Assembly: GCF_005048855.1 (NCBI RefSeq)
Contig: NZ_SUME01000005.1
Coordinates: forward strand, 434,001 to 498,000
From: Sphingobacterium olei
GTDB lineage: Bacteria > Bacteroidota > Bacteroidia > Sphingobacteriales > Sphingobacteriaceae
Length of the DNA stretch: 64,000 nucleotides
Direction of reading: 5' to 3'
Shown here: positions 1 to 7,608 of the stretch, one piece after another
How positions within the stretch are numbered: position 1 is the first letter of the stretch
Layout: each line of letters starts with the position of its first letter
Notes under the pieces: model-generated
Seen by the model: only the letters and a program-made list of their open reading frames with translations
Databases searched by the model: none
Told to the model about the DNA's origin: nothing
Program-made: the position numbers and the translations under genes

Positions 1-1188
1 ACTAAGTGGAGCCTCTCTTTGTTTGTTGAACAAGGAGATCAACTTACTGTGATAACGGACCTTGATAAACAAACGAAATTTTCTGGAAAGGGAAAAGAGA
101 ATGCCCAAGTACTATTTGATTGTCTGACCGCATATACGGCTACTTATAAAGAGATGGAGAAGGAGATTGGTACGCGTATGTTGAGTCCAACGGAGTTTTT
201 TGAGACCTATTTAAAACTTGGACAGTCTCAAATAGATGTGTTGGAAGCCAATAAAGAAAAAGTAAGCCCCGCATTTTACCAAGATAGGTCTATTGCTTTT
301 CAATATCAAAAACTAAACTTACCCACCTATGGGCCAAGTTTTTTTGTGCAGTCTGGTAAAAAACTCTCTGAATCGATTCCTGAGGGTTACTGGGATTTAG
401 AAAAAGAGGTGAAAATAACGGATGATCTGTTTTCAAATTCTGATTATACTGGATATATGAAGGGGATTTTTCCTTATTTTTTATTGATCCAAGAAAAGTT
501 GAAGCAAGGGAAATTGGACAGCACTTTTACCAATGAGGCAGATGAGACCTTGAAGTTGAGTTTGGTAGAGCGTAAATATCCAACCAAGCTGAAGAGCATG
601 GCTATTGTATCGATTATAAGTGGTGCGTTGGGAAAGGCCAAGGATGTGACTACGCTCAAACCTTTGATGGATAGTTATCTAACAAAAATTGAACCTGAAG
701 ATGCGGAAGCGTTAATGAGTAAATACAACGATTATACGAATTTAGCGACAGGAAAAATGGCCCCAGACTTCACATTGAAAAGTTTGGAAGGCAACGACGT
801 ATCGTTGAAGGATTTTAAAGGAAAAGTGGTCTATCTTGACTTCTGGGCGAGCTGGTGTGCTCCTTGTCGACATGAAATGAAAAATGGTAGCCCCAAGTTG
901 CATGAAAAATTTAAAGATAATAAGGATGTGGTCTTTCTGTATGTGAGTCTAGACAGTAAAGTGGATGCTTGGAAAAAAGCGATTGCTGATGATAAGATAG
1001 AAGGTATACATCTGTTATCCCAAGCTACTTCAGGTGTAAATACACCTATAGCAAAGGCTTTCAATATCACCGGTATCCCACGCTACGTTATTATTGGCAA
1101 AGATGGAAAAATCGTTGACAATGATGCGCCCAGACCAAGTCAGGATATTACAGCAGAGAAGATAAAAGAAGCATTGAATGAAGGTTAG
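1..1188 (+). CDS. TlpA/ResA-like thiol-disulfide oxidoreductase, 5' end cut by window edge
   Basis: The reading frame is already open at base 1 (Thr-Lys-Trp-Ser before the first possible TTG at 19), so the gene starts upstream of the window and its signal peptide is not visible. About 250 residues form a helical N-terminal region of the kind found before Bacteroidota thioredoxin domains. The C-terminal 140 residues are a TlpA/AhpC-TSA fold: [11 protein letters not shown], then FWASWCAPC with the redox CxxC, and the cis-proline loop [12 protein letters not shown]. Known family members reduce disulfides in the periplasm. The TAG at 1186-1188 is followed by decayed sequence, so no operon partner is visible downstream. 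The fold is certain; the substrate is unknown. Confidence 0.85.
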   Translation, partial: TKWSLSLFVEQGDQLTVITDLDKQTKFSGKGKENAQVLFDCLTAYTATYKEMEKEIGTRMLSPTEFFETYLKLGQSQIDVLEANKEKVSPAFYQDRSIAFQYQKLNLPTYGPSFFVQSGKKLSESIPEGYWDLEKEVKITDDLFSNSDYTGYMKGIFPYFLLIQEKLKQGKLDSTFTNEADETLKLSLVERKYPTKLKSMAIVSIISGALGKAKDVTTLKPLMDSYLTKIEPEDAEALMSKYNDYTNLATGKMAPDFTLKSLEGNDVSLKDFKGKVVYLDFWASWCAPCRHEMKNGSPKLHEKFKDNKDVVFLYVSLDSKVDAWKKAIADDKIEGIHLLSQATSGVNTPIAKAFNITGIPRYVIIGKDGKIVDNDAPRPSQDITAEKIKEALNEG

Positions 1189-1697
1189 GCATAGTTGAAG
1201 AGGTTGCTACCATCAACCGCCAAAACGAGTGAAAAAAGTGGTGCGGTGATTCGCTGGTCGTTGGACAGGTTTACCGACCACAGGTTTGGGAATTTTGTCG
1301 GGTACCCGGGCAAAGTCGGCGCTAAAGAGACTGTAAAATAAACTGTGTTACAAGCAGCTATTCTTTTCTGTCCCATAGTTGCAACATTTCTGTCAAGTCG
1401 CTATATTCTTCTGCAAATGCTCCGTCAAGTTAATGCCTACAATTGTAGATAATTCCGGAATAGTGATTTTTGAATTTACTAAACTATTGCAATCATGTGC
1501 TAATCCGGAAGCAATTGATAGATTCTGCCGAACCCCGGGTGTGACTTGAGTACAAGTCAGAAATAAAACTGCCTTCCGCGGTCGTTTGGTTAAATGTAAC
1601 GGTGCCCGTGCTTTAATAATTTCTGGACTTACAGTTTTTAGACTAGTCACGAGCACCGCTTTATTCTTATTACGTAGCTTCATTTTTTTTTGTGATT
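1189..1697. other. Gene-poor stretch with short open frames, probably decayed
   Basis: I recognise no gene here. A plus-strand frame from a TTG at 1195 runs to a TAA near 1341 and reads like the tail of a larger protein (VIRWSLDRFTDHRFG, NFVGYPGKVG). A second plus frame around 1379-1549 (MPTIVDNSGIVIFEF from 1433) is antisense to the minus-strand frame listed separately. These fragments suggest an old insertion or deletion boundary next to the AAA ATPase gene. None resembles a family I can name. Confidence 0.3.
1393..1683 (-). CDS. Hypothetical 96-residue protein, doubtful
   Basis: An open frame of 96 codons begins with ATG at 1683, only 14 bases from the first of three palindromes that also serve the divergent AAA ATPase gene. 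The product is basic at the N-terminus (MKLRNKNKAVLV) and has no signal peptide, membrane segment or motif I recognise. The opposite strand is open over much of the same stretch, so this may be a chance frame. Its position, divergent from a gene with an operator array, is the only argument for it being real. Confidence 0.25.
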   Translation of the reverse strand: MKLRNKNKAVLVTSLKTVSPEIIKARAPLHLTKRPRKAVLFLTCTQVTPGVRQNLSIASGLAHDCNSLVNSKITIPELSTIVGINLTEHLQKNIAT

Positions 1698-1777
1698 GTC
1701 TATCACGATAAACGATTTTTCTAATATTTGTTTACTGTAATGAACAATATTTGTTATATTTGTTTATTACGGTGAAC
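1698..1777. promoter_or_regulatory. Three 16-bp imperfect palindromes at exact 32-bp period (operator array)
   Basis: Three related sites occur: GTCTATCACGATAAAC (1698-1713), GTTTACTGTAATGAAC (1730-1745) and GTTTATTACGGTGAAC (1762-1777). Each reads GT(T/C)TA...GAAC or ATAAAC as an inverted repeat, and the starts are exactly 32 bp apart, about three helical turns, so a dimeric repressor would sit on one DNA face. The third site begins on the last base of a TATATTTG -7 box (1755-1762), and the AAA ATPase ATG follows at 1781. This geometry fits autorepression, but the binding protein is unknown. Confidence 0.6.
1755..1762 (+). promoter_or_regulatory. Bacteroidota -7 box TATATTTG for the AAA ATPase gene
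   Basis: TATATTTG matches TAnnTTTG exactly. A TTTG at 1727-1730 could be the -33 element, though the 24-base spacer is long. Transcription would start near 1769 and give a leader of about 12 bases before the ATG at 1781. The box lies between palindromes 2 and 3. Confidence 0.5.
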
Positions 1778-1780
1778 GAA

Positions 1781-2977
1781 ATGGAAGCGCTAATAGAATT
1801 ATTTCAACGAAAACTCAGGCATGTAAGTGTTGATTTCACGCGTAGTCTAATGCAAGAAGTCAACTGGAATGCGAGGTTAATCGGTATAAAAGGAGCTCGG
1901 GGCATCGGCAAAACAACCTTGCTCCTGCAACATATCAAGCTGCACTTGTCTGATCGATTAGACGAAGTGTTGTATGTAAGTTTGGATACGATATGGTTCA
2001 ACACCAATTCATTAGTTGGGCTGGTTAAAGAATTCGAACAAAAGGGAGGGAAATACATGTTCCTGGATGAAGTGCACAAATATGATGGCTGGGCGCAGGA
2101 ATTGAAGAATATATACGATGACTATCCTGAACTGAAAATCGTTTTTACGGGGTCGTCCTTATTAGAAATCTTAAATGCATGGGCAGATCTTAGTAGAAGG
2201 GCTGTGATCTATACTATGCAGGGGTTTTCATTTAGGGAATATCTGGCTATCGAAACAGGTGTTCGATTTGAACGGATAACCTTAGTCGATTTATTGGCTC
2301 AACATACAGAAAAAGCTAGGGAAGTAAATGAACAGATCAAGCCTTTCCAGCATTTTTCGAACTATCTTCAACACGGTTATTATCCCTACTATAAAGAAGA
2401 ACCCGATCTCTATTTTATGCGTTTAGGAGAGGTATTAAATATGATGCTGGAGATTGAATTGCCGCTATTGCGGCAGATAGACCTCGCTTATGTGGCTAAA
2501 ATTAAACAGCTGCTAACGATCATTGCGGAATCCGTACCTTTCATCCCCAACGTAAGTAAGATAAGTGAAAAGATAGGGATTAACCGAAGTACCTTGTTGT
2601 CCTATCTGCACTATCTGGATGAAATAGATTTAACCACGAATCTTTTCAAATACGGGGAAGGAATCAGTCTGTTGCAAAAGCCATCGAAAATTTATCTCGA
2701 AAACACGAATCTTATTTATTTGCTGGCAAAGGAAAATGCGAATCGCGGAAATCTACGTGAAACGTTTTTTGCTAACCAAGTTGGGTATGCGCACGACCTT
2801 AGCTATGCCGAACAGGGAGATTTTACAGTGGACAATCAATATACCTTTGAAATTGGTGGTAAAGATAAAACAGAAAAACAGATTAAAGGAGTTGACAGGG
2901 CATATGTTGCTTCAGACGACATTACGCACGGTTTTCATCATAAGATCCCGTTATGGCTCTTTGGTTTTTTGTACTAA
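1781..2977 (+). CDS. AAA family ATP-binding protein (DUF4143-type)
   Basis: I chose the ATG at 1781 (MEALIELFQRKL) over the in-frame TTG at 1751, which lies within the promoter. The 398-residue protein has a Walker A GARGIGKT (residues 38-45) and a Walker B KYMFLDEVH (91-99, D96/E97). It also has a sensor-like FTGSSLLEI and ends with KIPLWLFGFLY, the usual C-terminus of this family in Bacteroidota. These are cytoplasmic ATPases with a C-terminal winged-helix/nuclease-like part; their role is poorly known, and they are often accessory genes. The gene is complete. The three-palindrome array directly upstream suggests tight control, and a ParE relic follows in the same frame after TAA TAG. Confidence 0.8.
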   Translation: MEALIELFQRKLRHVSVDFTRSLMQEVNWNARLIGIKGARGIGKTTLLLQHIKLHLSDRLDEVLYVSLDTIWFNTNSLVGLVKEFEQKGGKYMFLDEVHKYDGWAQELKNIYDDYPELKIVFTGSSLLEILNAWADLSRRAVIYTMQGFSFREYLAIETGVRFERITLVDLLAQHTEKAREVNEQIKPFQHFSNYLQHGYYPYYKEEPDLYFMRLGEVLNMMLEIELPLLRQIDLAYVAKIKQLLTIIAESVPFIPNVSKISEKIGINRSTLLSYLHYLDEIDLTTNLFKYGEGISLLQKPSKIYLENTNLIYLLAKENANRGNLRETFFANQVGYAHDLSYAEQGDFTVDNQYTFEIGGKDKTEKQIKGVDRAYVASDDITHGFHHKIPLWLFGFLY

Positions 2978-2980
2978 TAG

Positions 2981-3223
2981 ACACCGGAGGCAGAAGATAC
3001 TTATGAATCCGTGACTTCGCAACTGATGGAACGCTGGGGCGAAAAAATAGTGTTTCAGTTTGAAGATCGCTTGGAGAAAGTCCTCGAAACGTTAGAGGAT
3101 TTCCCTTTTTTGTACCCAGTAGCTGCGTATACATCCTCTCTTTCCCTCACTACTACTTTATCTTCTGATACGTCTGCATTGAGGAGAAGATCAAATAAGC
3201 GTTCTAATTTACATGCAATATGA
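2981..3223 (+). pseudogene. Truncated ParE/RelE-superfamily toxin relic
   Basis: Directly after the stop codons of the AAA gene (TAA, TAG) and in the same frame, the sequence reads AEDTYESVTSQLMERWGEK, then VFQFEDRLEKVLETLEDF and PFLYPVA. This matches the helical middle of Bacteroidota ParE-type toxins (WGEK..., F...FP...). The N-terminal beta strand and start codon are missing. After about base 3124 the frame turns into low-meaning sequence. A minus frame (3243 down to about 3105, MLFLGKRHIACKLERLF) overlaps the junction and may belong to another broken gene. No antitoxin is visible. I read it as a dead fragment. Confidence 0.55.
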
Positions 3224-3291
3224 CGCTTTCCTAAAAATAACAATTAAAAAGAATTTCAATACGCCCGCGGATAAATATAAATGGAGCTTCA

Positions 3292-3657
3292 TTATAAAAT
3301 TAACGTAAAATGTTTGTCGGTATATAATATTACTACAGCGGCGATACACCCGAACAATGAACTGTAATAATATTGGTAATCATGATGTGCAAAATGAACC
3401 ATTAAGGCTCCGACAGCAAAAAGGAATAACCATATTACAGCAGCATTTTTTAATTCATGATGGAATATGCCAATGATTAAAGCTACCACACCTAAAAGTT
3501 CGGCATAGCCAATAAATAAAGTCCAACTTTCATTGAACCCTAAATCTTTCATCCCATCCATCATGCTTTGTTTCTTGAAAACTTTGAAAAGACTTGCGTA
3601 ACCGAATAGGTATACATAATAAGTAAATGCGGTCCAGTGAATAATTTGTATAATCAT
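3292..3657 (-). CDS. DoxX-like small membrane protein, copy 1
   Basis: This 121-residue protein has four predicted membrane helices (FTYYVYLFGYASLF, FIGYAELLGVVALIIG, AAVIWLFLFAVGALMV, YYYSSLFGCIAAVVILY), typical of the DoxX/DUF417-like family of small inner-membrane proteins, some linked to redox stress. From 3332 onward the gene is identical to the second copy at 39489-39814. Only the last residues differ (ILYTDKHFTLIL here), because the duplication boundary falls inside the 3' end. It is divergent from an HxlR regulator, a common pairing in which the regulator controls the membrane protein. This copy's C-terminus looks the more natural of the two. Confidence 0.75.
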   Translation of the reverse strand: MIIQIIHWTAFTYYVYLFGYASLFKVFKKQSMMDGMKDLGFNESWTLFIGYAELLGVVALIIGIFHHELKNAAVIWLFLFAVGALMVHFAHHDYQYYYSSLFGCIAAVVILYTDKHFTLIL

Positions 3658-3682
3658 AATCTTTTTTTTGCTAAAGTATTGT

Positions 3683-3725
3683 GTACTTTTATAATAGACA
3701 AGTACCTGCCAAATAATCAGGTACT
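3683..3725. promoter_or_regulatory. GTAC half-sites at 19-bp period between DoxX and HxlR
   Basis: Self-complementary GTAC cores occur at 3683, 3702 and 3721, exactly 19 bp apart. The first two form the inverted repeat GTACTT...AAGTAC. The last two form AGTACCTG (3701-3708) and CAGGTACT (3718-3725) with a 9-base spacer. HxlR/YodB-type winged-helix dimers bind inverted repeats of this size, so this is the likely operator for the neighbouring regulator. The same array occurs at 39840-39882. Confidence 0.6.
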
Positions 3726-3878
3726 AACAAAAAAGTTAGAAATGCGAAAACAAACCTCCAGCAATACGATTAACAAAACTTTCATGATCCATTGAATCAC
3801 CAACAGGCATGAAAGTTCTTGATGGCCTTTGAGAAATAGACACTTTCAGAAAAAAACAATTTAGAAACTAATTGCGGT

Positions 3879-4181
3879 ATGGCTTATGCCATTTCGGTAT
3901 TGTCGGGAAGATGGAAGCTAAGTATTTTGGGGTTTTTGCTGGATAACGGTAAACTAAGATACGGTGAACTGAAAAGAAAGGTGATTGGAATATCTGAAAA
4001 GATGTTAATTAATCAGCTAAAGGAACTTGAGAAGGATGGCCTGATTAACCGGATTGCGTATCCGGAAGTTCCACCGCGAGTGGAGTATGAACTATCGGAT
4101 AAGGGAAAGACCTTAGAGAATATACTCGTTCTGATGTCGAGTTTGGGAGAGGAAAATGTCGACAATCGCATAAAAACCTGA
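3879..4181 (+). CDS. HxlR-family transcriptional regulator, copy 1 (possibly N-terminally damaged)
   Basis: The winged-helix HxlR core is clear: AYAISVLSGRWKLSILGFL, LRYGELKRKVIGISEKML, LINQLKELEKDGLINR and PRVEYELSDKG. Family members normally start 15-20 residues earlier with a conserved Cys. Here the frame upstream reads MAFEK, an amber TAG (3837-3839), then TLSEKNNLETNCG before the ATG at 3879. The natural ATG at 3822 is therefore cut off by a stop at codon 6, and translation from 3879 would lack the conserved Cys. Both copies share the TAG. The 100-residue core could still bind DNA. It is divergent from DoxX and probably acts at the GTAC sites. Confidence 0.65.
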   Translation: MAYAISVLSGRWKLSILGFLLDNGKLRYGELKRKVIGISEKMLINQLKELEKDGLINRIAYPEVPPRVEYELSDKGKTLENILVLMSSLGEENVDNRIKT

Positions 4182-5000
4182 CAGTTTACAAAACTGTCCA
4201 TTGAGGAACTCCGAATGACTCTGCGAAGCAAAATCGAGAAGTTAAATAATTGGTTAGACATTATAAAGGATATGTTGAGCCCCGTCAGCGATAACCTGTG
4301 CAACAGTTTTACCCTCGAAGTCATAATTCGGATCGTTGGATAAAACAATTTCGTCTGCTTGCGAAGTGAAAATTAAACCCATCATAAATAATCATACACT
4401 TTTAACTCAATGCGAGCTTTATTTTATAAAGTTTTAAACCAGTAATTCTTTTTATGCATTTCGGTTTTGCCTCACAGGGAATGCGGTTGAGGGATCCGTA
4501 TCGGCCAGGCATTTCTTCCCGAAATGCGGTTGACCAGTGTAGTAGATAATTGGCAGCTAATGCCGGAATAGGGTATGTTTACGCGTGTAACATATGCGGT
4601 TAATAACGCTCTTTTGGGCGATGGTAACAGGGGATCAACCCAAAACAACTGATGAAAGCGCAATGCAGCCTCGTCCGTGTAGACAGGGACAGCTCCTTGT
4701 TTATCAACAGCTTTACGGTTCCATGATTTTCTGGGTGCCGTTTCGCTTATTCAATAAAAGTTTTTTGATTTAGAAATTTACTAATTCTTGTAGGTATCAA
4801 TCAGCGTAGGGTACAGAAGAGCCCGCACTAAAAATAAAATATAGCGCAGGCTCTTTATTAATCAGAAGTTCAGAAGTGATCGTCTACGAATTGTTAGTTC
4901 AAATCGATTATAGACCCCATAATTTGGGAAACTCATACCAACGGATGCAATCTCAGTTGCTGTTTATGGCCTAAATCGATCTTGACGAGCGTGGATCTTA
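4182..5000. other. Intergenic region with short frame fragments
   Basis: No complete gene is recognisable. A minus-strand frame of 43 codons (4385 down to 4254; MMGLIFTSQADEIVLSNDP, then EGKTVAQVIADG) looks like a fragment of a real protein. A longer minus-strand frame is open from about 4745 to 4472 (GAVPVYTDEAALRFHQLF) without a clear start. An imperfect hairpin with AGAGCC/GGCTCT arms at 4818-4854 lies downstream of the minus-strand enzyme gene at 5001 and may end that transcript. The rest is AT-rich and featureless. Confidence 0.35.
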
Positions 5001-6323
5001 CTAATAGGGTAAGAAGGCGAACAACCTACCTTCTCCTGGTTGCAACGTTAACGTAACGGTACCACCTGAGATGGAAATCGGAATTTCTGAACCATCCACT
5101 TTGGAAATTTCTTTCATATCGGTGATCCAACCCGCGATCTGAAATGTGTATGTTTTAGAAAGGGTAAGCGACTTGTTGACAAGCATCGCGTAATTGCGAC
5201 CTCCCTCAGACCAATCCTTCATGTGGCTGATCAATAACTCGGCAGAAGAATCTGTAGGCTTTATATAGTGTAAAGCGGGTAGCGCCTCAACACCGGCGGG
5301 TATGGATGTGCCTGAATGGTAAACGTTATAGGATTGTAACCTCATCAAGCGGTCTCCTAAGGTTTTCATTTCCTTATTTAATTGTTGAAAGGGTGTGTAC
5401 AGATCTGTTTTATTGCCCAACGAATCTATAACTGCATTGGTAAATGGCTCGCCTTGATTGATAGGCGTAAAATAAGTAAACCATACGGGATATTTGATCC
5501 CGTAAGCCAACATGGAATACACGTTAAATTTCAGCTCATCGGCATTGGGCCTACGATAATGCCCAGTGATCCCAATGGACTGTAAGTAGGCAGAGGTCTT
5601 GATACCTCCATTGTTGATGGCCAACTTCCGGATAATATCTAAGTTGGTATAATACGCATTTAACAACGAGCCATCTGCACGAAACGGATATACATCAACG
5701 GAAAGATATTTCAAATTGCTCGCGCCAACTTTGTTAATCCAAGCTTGTACATAATCGGTTTCATAGTTGATGGGGCCCAAAATCGATGGAACCACCAAAT
5801 CCGGGAAAAGATTGACATGGGGCAAGTGGAAACTGTCATGACTTAATATCTTATTGTAAATAGTTGCAGCCCAATCTAGCTGAGGCATATTCGGCTCATC
5901 TTTAATATAATATCCAGCGAGTCCGGGATGCGTTTCATAGGCAGCTACCATCGCAGCAATATCAGCGTCAGTACCATAGGCTCTTGCATCAAAGATAATA
6001 GACCTTAATCCGTGGTCTGCAGATTTATCGAGGATAAATAGATTTTCCGCTTCTGAATACGTGATAACGTATTGTAAAATATCTACATTGCCTTGCGCTA
6101 AATGGCTAAACGTGGTATCGTTTACATCGGCATATGTCGGCGGCCAAAATACACCGATCTGAAAATTGTCCGTAATGTCTGCCGCGGACGACCTGCCTCC
6201 GAGCGACGCAATTTTTTCCGACACCTTCAATGCGAGGGGATCCCGGTCCTCTAATACATTTTTTTGACAGCTAACCATCACGATCAGCGAAAAAATCAAG
6301 AGTACTGAATAATACTTTTTCAT
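5001..6323 (-). CDS. Secreted lipoprotein, putative glycosidase (paralogue of the next gene)
   Basis: I start at the ATG at 6323 (MKKYYSVLLIFSLIVMVSC) because it gives a lipoprotein signal with the lipobox Cys at residue 19 and avoids overlap with the upstream gene. The mature protein shares many blocks with the product of 6358-7596: IGVFWPP, GYYIKDEP, WAATIY, PHVNLFPD, KTSAYLQSIGI, YRRPNADEL, YGIKYPVWFTY and PGEGRL. The aromatic-rich TIM-barrel-like pattern and PUL context suggest a surface glycosidase, perhaps clan GH-A, with the Glu in KDEP a candidate acid. I cannot assign a CAZy family. It is the last gene of the PUL operon running from SusC at 14479. Confidence 0.6.
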   Translation of the reverse strand: MKKYYSVLLIFSLIVMVSCQKNVLEDRDPLALKVSEKIASLGGRSSAADITDNFQIGVFWPPTYADVNDTTFSHLAQGNVDILQYVITYSEAENLFILDKSADHGLRSIIFDARAYGTDADIAAMVAAYETHPGLAGYYIKDEPNMPQLDWAATIYNKILSHDSFHLPHVNLFPDLVVPSILGPINYETDYVQAWINKVGASNLKYLSVDVYPFRADGSLLNAYYTNLDIIRKLAINNGGIKTSAYLQSIGITGHYRRPNADELKFNVYSMLAYGIKYPVWFTYFTPINQGEPFTNAVIDSLGNKTDLYTPFQQLNKEMKTLGDRLMRLQSYNVYHSGTSIPAGVEALPALHYIKPTDSSAELLISHMKDWSEGGRNYAMLVNKSLTLSKTYTFQIAGWITDMKEISKVDGSEIPISISGGTVTLTLQPGEGRLFAFLPY

Positions 6324-6357
6324 AACAAAAAATTTAAGTTTGACTTTAGTGTTTTTT

Positions 6358-7596
6358 TTAGTTAAAATAGTACAAGCGTCCTTCACCAGGTAGAAACGTG
6401 TCGGAGAAATCACTGTCTAGAGGTTCTTTGCGGATGGCAATTACACCCGAGTTGACCTCATAATGTGTCATGTGCTTATATCGTTTATCGACTTGGAATG
6501 TAAAGGATTTAGTAACGGTTAAAGACTTATTCACGATAAAAACATAGCTTCCGCTTTTGCCCTTGGCGAAATGGGTGATGATCATATTATCGGTGCGGGA
6601 CGTTGGCTTGATCCAGTAGTGCTGAGGTAGGGCCTGTGTTCCCAAGGGCTGCTCTTCACCGCTATGAAATACCTCCGTGGCATCCAGATTATACAACACT
6701 TGGCCGATCGCCTTAACATGCCTATTTAACGCACTGAATGGCGCGTAAAGATCTGTCTTTCTACCATGGGGATCGATAATAGCATCGGCAAAGATCTCTT
6801 TACCGGCATCGGTTGGGGTCCAATAGGTGAACCATACGGGTCTTTTAATGCCATACGCCAGCGCGGTAAAAATATTGTACCGCAATTCACTGGCAGATGG
6901 CCTTCGGTACGCGTCAATGATCCCTACAGATTGCAGGTAGGCCGATGTTTTAACGTTGTATTTGAGGCCGACGCGCCTAACGATTTCCAGATTTTCAAAA
7001 TAAGTAGGTCTTATATAGCCATTTACCATAAACGGATATTGATCGAAAGTCAGGTATCTAAGATGCTGAGGACCTACTTTTTGCACCCAACGCTCTACAT
7101 GATTTGTTTCATAACTGGGTATCACAAAGTTTGGAAACAAATTGACATGGGGTACGCGATCGTGATCCAGATCTATTAGCTTTTGGTAAATTGTTGCTGC
7201 CCAATTAAATTCTGTTGAATCTGGTTCATCTTTGATGTAATATCCCTCGAGCGCAGGGTGGTTTTTATATGCTTGTACAGCAGCTTTTATCTCCTCATCT
7301 GTACCATAGATACGTGGATCGGCGACCGAAACTTTAAATCCGTACTTATGTGCCAGATCTAACATCTTCTTATTATGCGACTCTGTGAACATTTTCGCAT
7401 TCTTAACGTTCTCTATAAAATCGATGTGTGCTTCTTTGATCCATTGATATTGCTGATCATTGGTGTGCTCCCACACGGGCGGCCAAAATACGCCTATTGA
7501 AAATTCCTGTGCAGATCCTTTAGGACTGAAACAGATCGTAAGCCAAAACGCTAGAATGGCAGCCGTATGTTTTGAAGTTAAACGCATTGTTATCAT
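6358..7596 (-). CDS. Secreted putative glycosidase, unassigned family
   Basis: The product has a Sec signal peptide (TAAILAFWLTICFSPKGSAQ) with a likely cut after SAQ, and lacks the lipobox Cys of its tandem paralogue, so it is probably periplasmic while the paralogue is membrane-anchored. It shares the blocks IGVFWPPVWEHTND, GYYIKDEPDSTEF, PHVNLFPNFV, VKTSAYLQSVGI and RPVWFTYWTP with the lipoprotein. The gene follows the esterase at 7609 with only 12 bases between and is in the same operon. A second in-frame ATG (7587) could also start it. Glycoside hydrolysis is inferred from context and fold pattern, not from a recognised signature. Confidence 0.6.
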   Translation of the reverse strand: MITMRLTSKHTAAILAFWLTICFSPKGSAQEFSIGVFWPPVWEHTNDQQYQWIKEAHIDFIENVKNAKMFTESHNKKMLDLAHKYGFKVSVADPRIYGTDEEIKAAVQAYKNHPALEGYYIKDEPDSTEFNWAATIYQKLIDLDHDRVPHVNLFPNFVIPSYETNHVERWVQKVGPQHLRYLTFDQYPFMVNGYIRPTYFENLEIVRRVGLKYNVKTSAYLQSVGIIDAYRRPSASELRYNIFTALAYGIKRPVWFTYWTPTDAGKEIFADAIIDPHGRKTDLYAPFSALNRHVKAIGQVLYNLDATEVFHSGEEQPLGTQALPQHYWIKPTSRTDNMIITHFAKGKSGSYVFIVNKSLTVTKSFTFQVDKRYKHMTHYEVNSGVIAIRKEPLDSDFSDTFLPGEGRLYYFN

Positions 7597-7608
7597 AATT
7601 ACTTTATT

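Larger units (their letters stand above)
3332..4268. repeat. Direct duplication of the DoxX-HxlR cassette, copy 1
   Basis: Bases 3332-3931 match 39489-40088 with no difference or indel that I can find, 600 bp in all. The homology continues to about 4268 (40425 in the other copy), with roughly 25-30 substitutions and a few one-base indels at the end. The identical block covers DoxX, the shared intergenic region and the start of HxlR, and the divergent block covers the rest of HxlR. This pattern points to gene conversion or a recent partial overwrite rather than a simple single duplication. Confidence 0.9.

Noticed and set aside
4472..4663. 63-codon minus-strand frame
   Set aside because: The open stretch continues upstream without a proper start and matches nothing I recognise; kept only as a possible relic in the intergenic entry.
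6766..7179. 137-codon plus-strand frame antisense to the putative glycosidase
   Set aside because: The sense strand is well supported by paralogy with the next gene; the antisense frame has no motif.
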